This document shows positions 13,314 to 25,500 of a stretch of DNA of 64,000 nucleotides, one piece after another. The DNA lies in NCBI GenBank assembly GCA_001724265.1, contig MEDY01000096.1, positions 1 to 64,000 of the forward strand, written 5' to 3'. The DNA comes from Rhizaria sp. SCN 62-66 (Eukaryota > Rhizaria, unplaced). The notes under the pieces were generated by a model. It saw only the letters and a list, made by a program, of their open reading frames with translations. It was not told the DNA's origin and did no database searches. The position numbers and the translations under genes were made by a program. Position 1 is the stretch's first letter. Each line of letters opens with the position of its first letter.

Positions 13314-16300
13314 ATGGAGCCCTGGCTCATTTTCCAGCGGCAAAAGCATGATGCTGATCACCGCGCGTACGTCTTCTTATATCCTGCGGTACTAACACTT
13401 AGCGCAGACGCAATGTTCCAGTCTCAAGTTCTTCCATTTAACATACCATTCTCACTGCTCAGATTCATCGCCACTCGCTTGTTTGCTCGTCCACCCCATT
13501 GCTCTTGCCACAGCATGCTGAACTCGATCGCGACACAGCCTTCCACCCGCGTCTCGCACCACCTGCATTCCGCGCACGCGGCGTACACCCGTACCCGCGC
13601 CCAGCTGCGCGCGCACACGCACTCGGCGGCGCTGCCCTCGGCGCCCGCCCCACGCGCGCGCACAGTGCAGCAGGAGAACGAGCGGCTGTGCTCCGCGCTC
13701 GCCGCCGTGCATGCGCGCCCGCCGCCGCCGCTCAACACGGACCCCATTGGCCCCGCGCGTGAGCGCAACTTGGAGCACATTCGCAGGCATAAGGCCGAGG
13801 CACTCGCAAGGGTGAACATCCTCGACCAAGAGGTAAGAACGCTGGATAGCCTGTATCCTGAAATTGCGACTGGAAAGTGACTTTTACAAATATCGGAATG
13901 TGTTTCAACGTGTTTTTACTTTGCATTTCTCTACTCTGACAAAGCTATCTCTTTTGCCTCCCGCTATGTTTTGTTTTCTCTTGCCTCGCCACTATCCCCG
14001 CTCAGCGCATCGCCCAAGCCCGCTCGCGCGTCTTCAGCCCCGCGTGCGACGACACCGGCGCCGGCGAGGACTGGTTTGTGCGCCAGGCGCGTCTTGCCTC
14101 CGCGCGCATTCGTGCCGCCGCAACGCTGTCGGCCACGTCGCGCATCGCGCCCGCGCTGCGCAGGGAGCCGCCGCCCAAGTACGTACTCGCTACTCGTCGT
14201 GATCGCAACTCCGACTCTGACTCTGGCTTTGACTGGGTTCACAATCAAAATGAAGCTCAAACAACTAGACCTCATATGATGATATGTATTATTGCAATGT
14301 GATGTGATTTTTTCTTGTATCGTAATCGCTTATCTTACTTCACCTTCTTGTTCGTAAATCTCTATCTCCCTCTTGCTTTGCGATCACAGGCCTGGTGACG
14401 CAGAGCTCAAATCGCTGTCCGGTGTTGGCGTCACAGAGCAGGGCGTGGCGGCGCTTAAGGCGAAGCGCACGTTAAGCCGCCTCACATGTCCCGTGCCCGA
14501 CCCCGTTGACTACAACGACTACGCCGACGAGTACTGCCAGGACGCCGGCTATAGTAACACGGAAGATGTCGACTATGATGATGACGACGGTAAGTGTATC
14601 AATGGCGGTGCAGACGGCCCGTACTACGGCGACGGGCGCGGCTTAACTTCGGAGAAGGCCGCAGCGGACGAGCTGGTGCGGCGATCGCTAGGCCCGATGC
14701 CCGAGAGCTACCAAGACTGGGTTAGTCTAGCCGCCGCCGCCACAGCCGCCGCAGGCGCCGCCGTCGCAGGCACCGCCGTCGCAGCGGACACAGATGGAGC
14801 GTCCGACGCCCACGGTTACCCGCCTGGCGCTGGCGCTGGCGCTGGCGCTGGCGCTCACAGTCACTTTCACGGCTTGTCGACGTCACTCGTGGGGGACTTG
14901 ATCCCGCCCTACCCCGGCCTCCTCTCCAACAACGACGACGCCAGCAGACACGATGAGCACAGTGCACACGGTCGCGCGCACGGCGGGGCGGCACGTCGCC
15001 CGGCGACGGCGATGCCGCTGACGCGCGCTCACGAAGCCGCTGTCGCCGCCTCACAGTTGCCAAAGAGCCCCGTCAGCGGGAACCTCAACGCTAGCCCAGT
15101 GCGGCAGCCCGGTCACCTCTTGGCTCCCAGCGCGTCGCCGCAGGCTGGCGTGTTGCCACGGCCAAGCACTGCGCGGCGGCTTGATGATGGGTTTACGGCG
15201 CACAGCGGCGCGCTGGCGGCGCAACCGCCCGCGCGGGGCCTCGGCTCGTTCCAGGCGCTGGTTGACGGCCAACGGCGGCCGCGCCCGTCGAGCTACTATG
15301 AGCCGCGCCCGCGCTCTCCCGTCGCAGTTGCCGCCGCAGCTGTCATCGCTGCGACTACTTTGGCGACCACTGCTGCTGCTGCTGCTGCGACAGCTGGGAC
15401 TGGCGTTGACGCCGATGTCCACGTGGTCGACGTGCGCAAGCCCGTGTCTGTGTGCATGGGCAACTGGGAACACGGGCTGTACACGGTGCCGGCTGACCCG
15501 CTGGCCCGCGCGCACACACAGGGCGCGTGGGGTGGTGGCCGTGCGGTTGTGCGCGCTCATGACGGCGGGGGAACGGTGCTGGGCACGCGAGTGCGTGACG
15601 CGCTCGTCCCGCCCTTGCCAGAGTCGAGCTCGAACTCAAAGGGTGCTGAGAAAGATACCGACGACGGCGCTGGCGATGTGGACGCTGCTCCTGCTGCGAG
15701 ATCGAGCAAAAAGAAAGGCGGCCTGCAGCAGCAGAGCATGTACAGCGAGCCGCAGTACCTGTGGGAGCCCTGGCGCCCGCCACCGCTGCCGCCGGCCCTC
15801 GTGCCCGGCGACGCCAACGCGCGCAGCGGCGGCGCTGCACCTGCTGCTGCTGCTGCTGCTGGCGCCGCGAGCCACGGCGCGGCGAAGGACCGGGTTGACC
15901 CGCTGCGCAAGCGGGCGCTGCGGGAAGGCGCGCGGCACGCGGCTGAGGCACCAGAGCGCGAACGCGTGGCGAGGGCGCTGCAAATCAGGCCGCCACGCGA
16001 AGAAGTCAAGCCGCATGCGGGGAGCCTTAAGGGTGAGCCCATTCGGTACTACTGTCGCTCACTGGGTAAAGACATGGGTAGCAAGAAGACCAGCGGCGCT
16101 GAAATGGGCAAGGAATCTGGTGCTGATGGTCAGACACACAATCCGTTGTTTCAAGCCCGGCCGCAGGCTGGCTCTGGCCCCTGTAAACTGGATGGCGCAA
16201 CGCTGGGGCTGGTGCGCAGGCTTGAGTACGAGGAGAGCGTTCTTAGGGCTCTCGCGGCGCAGGCCGATGAACGCGCACTCTCAGTCCTCACTGCACAAGA

Positions 16301-17231
16301 ACAGCAACAATTCGGCGACACCAGCAATGAGCATAATGTGCCGTTGTATGCTGAGGCATCGCCACGCGGATCTAAGTATCCGTCGAAGCCCCCGTCTAAG
16401 TACCCCGGCTGCGAGGGTAGTGGCGTTTGGCTGCCGACGCCGCCGCGCAACTCAGGCTGGGCTTCAGAACGCGTGCCACTCTCGGTCACCAGCAACGACG
16501 ACCGTCTCAACAACTCCACCCATGCGCTTGTTCCAGTTGACGACGGCACCAGTGGAGGTGACCTCGCAAAATCTGCTACGATTGCTGCGGTTGAGAGGAG
16601 CGGCAATGTTGACGCAAACGCTCCGTCTGCCTATGTGCACACGCACACAGTGCGGCACAACATGCCCGCTCGCAGTAACATGAATGACAATGGGCCTTTG
16701 CATGGGTCGATCGCCGCCACGGTGGCGAGCCGCAACAGCACGGACGTGGTGATGGGTGCGGGCGCCGCGGGCGGCGGGTTTGACCGCTACAGCAGCAACA
16801 GCCAGTTCAACAGCACGCAGCTGACTATGGCCCAGCAGCGGCGCATCGCCATGCAGCAGCAACAGACACACCAAAATGATGTAGGTGACAGTGAGCAACA
16901 GAGGGTGCCGCGGTATATGCAGCCACAACAGCGTAGCGTGCGTATGCAACTTCGGCCGCACACTGCTGCCCCCGCTGCGGCACGTCACAACAGATTCATC
17001 GAACACCGTATTAGTCAACGACAAGAGTAGTATGACAATGAATATCACCTGTTAACTGAAGACAGTGGTGAGAATGTGCCTGTCGCGCCAGCGGCAACGC
17101 TTGCGTCACGTGAAGGCATCATGCGCGCACAGCAGCAGCGCCAGGAACAAAGGCGGCGCCAGATTGCGATTGACGAAGCCTTGCGGCTGCGCGCTAGCGA
17201 GCGCCTTGCAAGTGTATACATGCAACAATGA
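13314..17231 (+). CDS. CFAP97/hemingway-like ciliary protein with long disordered tail (1128 aa, one in-frame UAG)
   Basis: Exons 13314-13366, 13514-13832, 14006-14178 and 14390-17231 join in frame. Donors are GTACGT, GTAAGA and GTACGT; all acceptors are CAG. The start lies in the context ACCATGG. The first ~180 residues resemble the hemingway/CFAP97 family: a basic helix, then QENERLCSALAAVHARPP, then a second helix ending NILDQERIAQARSRVF, comparable to the ENxxLxxxIxxAH pattern of CFAP97D1. CFAP97 proteins are linked to axonemes. The remaining ~950 residues are Ala/Ser/Gly-rich with a basic Arg/Gln-rich end. A TAG at 17028-17030 is read through and 66 more sense codons lead to TGA 17229-17231. 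The family call rests on visual pattern matching only; the gene model is firmer than the name. Confidence 0.7.
17028..17030 (+). other. In-frame UAG codon 3 (residue 1062)
   Basis: The context is Q-R-Q-E-(TAG)-Y-D-N-E-Y. The following 66 codons are open, keep the Gln/Arg-rich style (R-A-Q-Q-Q-R-Q-E-Q-R-R-R-Q) and end at TGA 17229-17231. The nature of the residue cannot be read from the neighbours. Confidence 0.8.
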
Positions 17232-17418
17232 GTTGATGTGCATGTGATCAAGCTGCATGTTGAATATTTAGTGTGATTTTTACAATAGCTTCTCGGAATA
17301 ATAAAATATATAACTTTATTCACAATATCAATATTATTTATAAGTAAAAGCAAGCGGGATAGAAAATATTCTTGTTTCGAGGGTCCGTGACTTTGTAGAT
17401 CGAAAATTAGGTGGGACT

Positions 17419-19563
17419 TTACTTGTGTCCCGCTTCAGCGCCAGCATATCCGCTGTGCGCCGTCCCAGTGAGAGATCCCCAGCTAATCCCGCTGTCAAAA
17501 AGACGCGCGATGTCGACCGGTGCGAGCGCTGCCTGAGCCAGCGTCACGCCCGCGTGCGACGGCACCGTCACAGCGGGAACTGCTCCGACGCGACTGCTAC
17601 TGCGACTGCCGCTCGAAGGGCATGCGGGCGCCATTCTGGGCAGGGACTGGGACTCGCACGTGTCGTTGCCAGCACCAAGTCCCTCCAAATCGTTACGTGC
17701 AGGAAGCCCGCGCCACTTCGCACTGCCACTGTCATCATGAGCGTCGACATCAATCGTCTTGCCTTGTTGCAGAAGCTGCTGCTGTTTGATCCAGAGTGCT
17801 TGCTCGCGCAGCTCTTGCTCGGCGTCTACACGCTGCTGCTCGAGTTGCGCAGTGTGCAGCGCACGTAATGCGCGGATCGACTGCAGCGTGTCTAGCGACT
17901 TGCCGGCCGTGGCCGCGATCGCGGCAGCTGCGACGGCGCTGCTGGGGTTGCCCGCAGCGGAGACCGCGGCGAGCTGTCTGGACGCAATGACCGTGCGCAG
18001 CCGGGCGATCGCGGGCGCGAGCTCGCCACTAACGCCAGACTTGACGCCGGCGCCGTCGCTGCTGCCGCTGCTGCGGTGACTGGGGTTGTAGCCCGCAGCG
18101 CCGTCGCCGCCGGCGGTCTCGTGCGCCGCGGTTGGCAGGAAGAGTTGCGGCAGCGGCCGGTACGCGTTGTCTGTGCGGCCTGCGCGCGAGCTGAGCGCGT
18201 GCGCGTCCAGCACGACAATGCTCGCCTCGACGGGCTTCGCGCTGCTCCGGACCGCGCTGTTGCTGCCACTGGTGGGAGTCTTGGTGGTGCCGTTGTTGCT
18301 GCCAACGCGCCTGTGCGCTGCCCCATACGACGGAAGGATCATCTCGTCCTCCTCACTGAGCAAGTTACCGCTCTGGTCGTCAGCGTCCGCGCTCGCGTTG
18401 CGGGAGTGCGCTGCCGAGCTCCGCTTGGCGAGCGCGACAGCGGCTGCGAACGTCGTCTCGCCCGCGCGCAGAGCACCGGCGGCAGCAAACGTGGATTTAG
18501 ACCCCGCAGCAACGCCCGCACTCGAGCTAAAGCTAGAGCTGGAGGACGAGTGTGTCGGAGAGAGTTGCGAGCTGCGGCCGTGGGGACGCAGTATCGCAGT
18601 CGCGGCCGCCACAGCAGCCGAGGTCGAGCCGCTAGAACCGTTGACGCCGCTGCCGTAGCCCCTGCTCTTGCTCCTGCTCTTGCTACTGCTCTTGCTCTGA
18701 CCCTTGCTCTTGCTCCGCTTGCGCCCGCTGCTGCCGCTGCCGCCGCCAGTGGCGCTGTACGCGCTGCCAAGCGGAGCCAGCAGCCCCTGCAGCACGGGGG
18801 CCTGCACGCGCGCTACGGGGGTCGCGCCGCTCGACTCCGCCCAGTGGTGCTGCGGCTTAGCTTTCGCCGGGTGATTGTGAGCATGAGGGGACGGCGGCGC
18901 GTGCACAGGGGGCAAGTCGTAGCGGTTCTTACTTCCAGTCGAGGCGAACGCAGCGTGCGTCGCGCGCCCACTGCGATTGCGTCTCGTGTGCGCACCGCCC
19001 TCGGTGTCATAGTCATAGCCGCCCGCGTGGTAGCCTTGCCCTTTCGGCTCAGACGCAGATGTAGGTGGCGTGCCGACCTTCGCTGCTTGCGGCGGCAGGT
19101 GGCCCCTCGTTGCGTCGGCGCCAGAGCTCCCCGACAGCTGGCTCAGCTTCATCCTCGGTCCAGACGCGCCGCCGCCGCTGCTGCTCGCGTTCGCGGCGCC
19201 CGCGGCCGCCGCGGCCGACAGCCACAGCGCGCGTTCCTCGTCCGTGACCCCCGCGGCGCGGCCCGCGCTGCCGGCGGACCCGCCCGACCCGCCCGCGCTG
19301 CCGGGTGGCCCGCGGCTGGCGAGCCCGGAGCCCGCGTCGGCGGCGCCCGCGCGCTTGAGCCGTGAGAGGCGCGCGTACATGATGTTCATGTCAGCCACGC
19401 CCGCCGCAGTCGGGTTGCGGCGCGCGGACGCGGCGGCGGCCGAGTCGGCCGCGGCGGCCTCAGCCTCGGCAGCGGCGGCCGCGGCGGCCTCGCGGAGGCG
19501 CGCGTTGGAGTGCAGCCCGCGTACGAGGCCACTTCCCCCGCCGCTGTTGTCGCTCCTGCTCGA

Positions 19564-19598
<35 letters not shown>

Positions 19599-22500
19599 TC
19601 GCAGCGTTGCTCCGGCGGGCCGGCGCGCCGCCGTTGCTGCTGCCGCCCGCGCCGCCGGCGTCCGCAGCGGCGTTGTGGGCGACCGCAAGCGAAAGCGGCG
19701 TGAAGCCCAGCTTGGCAAGGATCGACGCGCCGCCAGTCGTGGTCACGCGCCGCCGCTGCCGATGCTCCTGCTGCGAGCGCTGTCCGTCCAGGCATCTGCT
19801 GCCGTCGGCCTCACTGTCGCCCTCGCTGTCGCTGCCGCTAGCGCGGCCGCCCGCGTCGTCGCTGTCGCTGTCTCTGCCGCTGTCGCCGCGCGCGGTGCCG
19901 AAGCCGCCGCCGCGCTGCCGGCCGCTCGCGCCGCCGCCGCTGTCGTCGGCGATGCGCACGCGCCGGCCAACCACACTGCGGCGGCTGTTAGCGTTGGTGT
20001 TGCCAGTGCTCGCGCCGTTGCTGCGCCTGCCATAGGGCCCGGCGGTGATGGGTGCGGTGTCACCGAGTCCGAAGAGCTCGCGCTGCTGCTGCCGCTCAAT
20101 CGCACGCATCGCAGACTGCGCGAGTGTCGGATTAAAAGAAAAATCACAGTAGAAGGGTGAGAAATGTGCAGCACAGAAGGTTGTGTTGAAATTTTTGTGG
20201 TTGAATATACTTTTTTAAAGTTAAACAGTGCGTTTCTTTGCGAGAAATATCCGTTCAAGGTGTCACGCCGTACCTGGCGTCGGTACTCATCCTCGCGCTC
20301 GTCCGTGCGGTGCTGCATCTCAGCGACGGCCTCGTCCAGCGCAAGCGAAGAGAAGAGCTCCTGCCACAGCGCGCGGTCGCTTGCTGCGGTCGCCGCAGCG
20401 GCAGCACGGGCGCGGCGGAGGACCTGTGCGAGCTCGGGGTCCTCGTGGCTGTCCTCATCCTAATAGAATGAAAGAAAATATAGCGAACGTGGTGAAGGTT
20501 AGATTTGATTTAAGATAGACAAAAGTGACAGAATTGGCTGTAGTTATACGAATTATATGTTGCAAAAATGATTCATGTCGGCAGCGTACCTCAATCTCAG
20601 CAGGGGCATTATCAGTTGCGACTTCAGTCTCAACCTCTGTCTCTGGCGTATCAGTACCCGCGCCAATGTTGGCGTCCGCGCTCTCAGCTGCGCTCTCGCC
20701 GTCGAGGGCGGGGCTCGGGCTCGCCAGCCGGAACGGACTGGGGCTCGGGTCGACATCCTCACCCGCAGCGTTAGCGTTGTCGTCAGCGCCCGCATCTGCG
20801 TTGGCAGCAGCGCTGCTGTTGCGCGGGCTGGGGCTAGGCAGGACCCTGAACCCGCTCTTGGTGCGGCTGTGGTGCTGGCCCTTCTCCGCCGGCGCGGCGA
20901 GACCGTGGGCAGCAGCGGGGTCCGGCTCGGCGCCACTCAGGCCGGGGCTGAGGCGGTCGCCCTGTGGCGGGCTCGTCGCGGTGAGCACCACGCGGTGGCC
21001 GCTGTTCGGCCGATTCGCGGGAGCGAACGTGAACGACGGTGACAGGGATGGCGAGGCGCCAAGGCCGCCGCGCGTCACGGGCCTGCTTCCGGGCAAGGTC
21101 AGGCCGCCAGAGGGCAATAACGGCAGGATGTAGTGCGCAGATGTCAGCTTGCGCTCGGTCTTACCGTGAGTAGCACCGCCATTATTGCCGTTGTTGTTGT
21201 TATAGATAATCACGCCTTGTGACTGAGGGCGTGAGTGTACACGCGACGTCTGCGGCACCAGAGTGAGAGGCTGTAACGGCGATGTGGGGTCCAAAGGCGG
21301 CGGCAAACTGTCGAGTCTCAACAGCTGCTGTTGTCGGTCGCTCGCGTTCGCGCCCGAGAGATCCTTCAGCGTCATCGCGCCCTTCTGCGCCCCCGCAGCT
21401 GTCGCACCGGCGCCGCTGCCGTCTCCGGACGCATCGCGGCCGTCAGCGCCCGTGTTGCCGAAGCTCGCCGCCTCCGTCGCCGTCGCGGTGCTGAACGTGT
21501 GGCGCAGCGATGGCAGCCGCGCCAGCGGCCGTCCCTCGCAGTAGCCGCCGTCGACGCTGCTGGAGCCCAGCGACGGGCTCTGCGCAAGCGACGGCGACAG
21601 CGAAAGCGCCAGTGCACTCTGGTGCTGCTGCAGCAGCGCGGCGCGGGTCGCGGCGTAGGCGTCTGCGCGCGGGTCGTAGGTCGCCTCGGGGTACTCCTTG
21701 TGGCGCTCCTCGGTCGCGTCCAGCCCGAAAACGGGCACGTAAAAGAACCGACACACCAGCCCGCTGCCGGCGGCGCTCGTGCTCTCGGCCTCGGCGTCCG
21801 CGGCGGCCGCGGCGGCGATGGCGTCCACTGCCGCGTCCTTCGGGTTGCTCGCGCTTTGCTGCGACTTGCGACCGATAGAGCGCCTGCCGGGCGGTGAAGT
21901 TGAGAGGCTAGTTGTCGAAGCCGAGGTGGGCAGGCGGCCTGACTTCGGGGCAGGAGACGGCGACCGCTCCCGGTCTTTGCGCGCGCTCGCCGCGCCAGCG
22001 CCACGCGCACTGCGCTCACCAGTGCTCGGGCAGCCGTTCGCGCCCGCGCCGCCCGCGCCCGCGCCCGCGCTGCCGCCGTTGCCCGTCGCGCCCGTCGGCG
22101 TGAGCGGGATGCGCAGGGCGGCCGAGAGCGCCTTGGTGAGGCGCGCGAACGTGGCGCGGCGCGGCACGGCCACGAGCGCGGGGTCCACCTCGCAGCCCGC
22201 GGTTTCGCCGCCCAGCCGCGCGCGCGACAGCGTCTGCTCGCTCGCCTCCGCCGCGGCCACCAGCGCGGACGACTCCGCGAACGCCGCCTCGGCCACGGTC
22301 AGCGCCGCGGTCGCCGCAGCGACAGCTGGGGTCATCGCGACCTCGGCCGCCGCGACTGTGGCTGCGGGCAGAGGCTCAGATACGTCGGCCTCGCTTTGCG
22401 AAGACTGTGTATCCGCGTTTGCGGGCTTTGCAGCAGCATCAGCAGCCGCCGCAGCCGTCGCGGCGGCCACGGCGGCCATCGCGGCGGCAGCCTGCTTGGC

Positions 22501-25500
22501 GCGCGCCGCGGCCGCGGTGGCCTTGACGAGCTCGAGCCGCGCGCGCGCGTGCGCGCGGTGCACCTCGCCGAGCTTGCTCTGGCGCGCGCGCGTCTGCTTC
22601 TCCACGCGCGCCGCGTTGGTCGCGCTGTCGAGCAGCACCACCAGCGTCACGCCCGTCACGAAGCCCGGCAGGCGCGACAGCAGCGGCGGCGGCGGCGCGG
22701 TGGGGGCGGCGCCCGACGCGACGGCCGCGGCGGCAGCGGCAGCGGCTGCGGCGGAGGCGGCGGCCAGCATTGAGTTCGTCGCGTCGTCAGCCTCTATTGC
22801 AGCCGAATCGCCAACACTGTTGTTGTTGCTGTTGCCTCCGCTGTTGTTGCCGGGTGTATTTGACACAGTCATACTGTTCTTGCGGGCAGCAGGCTTGCCG
22901 ACCACAAATGCACCCTTTGGGGCCGATGAAGACCCGCCATGGGCTCCACCGACAGCGCCGGCACCGTTGTCGTTGCCGCCGCTACTCGCGGCCACAGCGT
23001 TCACGCTCGGCGGCGGCAGGATCTCGATAGCACCGGCGAGACGCGCGATGTTAACCTCGACCTTGACGTGGCAAAGGTACGCGCGCGCGTCGTAGGCCAC
23101 TGGGTGCAGCCACCACGACGGCCGCGGCTGCTGCAACGAGTGCAGCCACCCCGTACCGCTCGCAGTCGCAGCCGCGTTCGCAGCCACGGTCGCGGTCGGT
23201 GCGGTGGCTCCAGTCGCGGTCGACGCGGCTGCAGCGTTGGCAGTGCGGCCGGTCGAGGGCATCACTGCGCCTGCCGTGCTGACGGCGTTAGGCGGGGTGC
23301 CGAGGCGCGGGAGCGCGCCGTCCTGTGACTGCGGGCGCGACAGGTGCTGCTGTAGCTGCAGGGCGTGCAGCTGCAGCTGCTGCAGGTTGAACGAACTGTT
23401 GCTGCTGCCCGGAGCGCTGCCGCTGTTGCTGCTGCTACTATGGCGCGGGGACTGTGCAACGCTGTTGCTGTTGCTGCTGCCGTTGCTTTTATTGTGGCCG
23501 TGAGGGCCGGTGACAATGACCGACGGCAGGCGGTTCAACCACTCGCCGATGTTCGCCATATCCGGCTGCTGCCCGAGCTGCTGGTGCTGCTGCAAGAGCT
23601 GCAGCTGCTGCTGGATCTGATTGCGCAGCGGCGCGAGCGGCGCGGCGCGCAGCACGAGCGAGCGCGAGGGCGCGCAGGGCGCAGAGGGCAGCGGCGTGGC
23701 GACGGCGGGGCCGAAGAGCCACTGCGCGGCCGCGGCCGAGTCGAGCCCAGACAGCACTGCGGGCGCGGACCGGCCACGCGGGAAGCTCGCGGCCAGCGGG
23801 ACCGGCCGGTGCGTCGCGGCGCCCAGCAGCGGCGCGGACAGTGCCTGCGCGGGCGCGGGCGTGAGTGGCGGGGACGGGGCGGGAGCGGGCAGAGGGAGCG
23901 GCAGAGGCGCGGGCGCGGGCGACGGGGAGCTGTCAGGGGGCGGCTCTGTTGTGACTGCAGGATTCGAGCTGTCGCCCTCCGCATCGGTTGTCGCCACTGC
24001 AGGCGACGTGCTTGCGTTCGGGGCTGCATTCGCGTCCCGAGTACTGTCAGACAGCTTGCGAGAAAGAGCAGCACGTGTAGGTGACCGCGGCTGCTCCTGG
24101 CTTCCCGCGATCAGGCTCACGGCCTTCGGAGTCGCAATCGCGGCCGGTGCAGCCGGTGACACACTACTAGCCGCAGGCGCACCAGCGCCATGGGTGTTGT
24201 TTATGAGTGCGTGCGCGTGCGCGTGCGCGTGCGTGCTCGCCGTGATGGCCGCGAGCCGCGCGTACCGCACGAGTCCCGCCATGTAGCCGCTGAGCACGGC
24301 GCCCGTGAAGGCGCGCAACTGTAGCGCCATCTGCAGGTAGCCCTTGCGCGCGTCCTCGACGCCGTCCTCCTCTTCCTTGAGGTCGCGCTCCAGCGCCTGC
24401 GTCAGCGCCTCGCGTGCCGCAGCAGAGGTCATCACCTCGTCCTTGTGGCCCAGCGCGACCAGTAGGTCGTTCTTGGCCTCCATCGTGCCGCGCCGCGCCA
24501 CCAGCACGGCGTTCTTGAGCGCGCGCACCTCGGCCTCGCCGTCTGCGCGCGCCTTGAGCTTCGCCGCGTCGATCCGGGCCAGTTCGGCGGCGACCTCGGC
24601 CTCGCGCCGCACGCGCTCCTCGCGCACGCGCGCCAGACGCTGTCTCAGCACGTCGGCCTCGGCGGCGGCGGCGTCGGCCGCGGCCTGCGCGCGCGCGCCG
24701 GCACGCGACAGCGCGGTGCGCCAGCGGCAGACTTCGGCCTTCTCGCTCGCGAGCTGCTGCGACACAGCGCGCGCCGCGTGCGTCTGCGCCGTGAGCGCGG
24801 CGACCAGCGCGCGCGCGCGCAGCGTCGGCGCGTCGCGGCCGCGGCTGCGGAAGCGCGCGAGCGTAGCCAGCGCGCGCGCAAGGTGCGCCAGCGCGGCGGG
24901 GTCTGTCGGATTGAGCGATAAGTCAAGCCGCACGAGGTCTGGCACGGGCGTCACTGCGGGGTCCGCGAGTCCGCCCGACGCGAACGCGCTCAGCGTCACC
25001 GCGGCCTGCTCCTCCTGGGCACGCGCGCGTGCAGCGGCCTCGGCCTCGGCCGCGGCGGCCGCCGCGGCAGCAGCGCGCTCCCGCGCTTCGTCGTCGTCAT
25101 CGTCATAGTCCTCGTCTTCGTCTTCGTCCTCCTCCTCTTCGTCGTCCTGCTGGGCGCCGGCCGCAGCGGCGACCGCGGCGGTGACTGGCGCCGGCGCGGG
25201 CGGCTTGTAGTCGGGGGCGAGCTGCACGCCGCGCGCCAAAACGGCAGCGGCGCGCGTGTCAAGTCGGTTCGCGCGCAAGTTAAGCCGCCGCAGCGTCGGC
25301 GTCGTCTGCACGAGCCGCGCCAGCGCGGGCGCCGCCGCGGGCGGCATGCGGCAGTGCGTTAGCGCGAGCGCGCGCAGCACAGGCGAGCCCGCGAGCGCAC
25401 GCGCGACGGCGCCCGCGGCCGCGGCGGGCAGCGGCGTATGCGTGAGCGCCACGTGCGTCAGCGGCGACTGCGCCAGCGCGGCCGCGAACGCCAAGAACGC

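Noticed and set aside
18076-23095. Long plus-strand ORFs (18076-19365, 19070-20035, 21779-23095) opposite the LRR gene
   Set aside because: They mirror the LRR gene's repeats, are Ala/Arg-rich or Pro-rich, and lack consistent starts or splice sites; the opposite strand carries recognisable LRRs and coiled coils.
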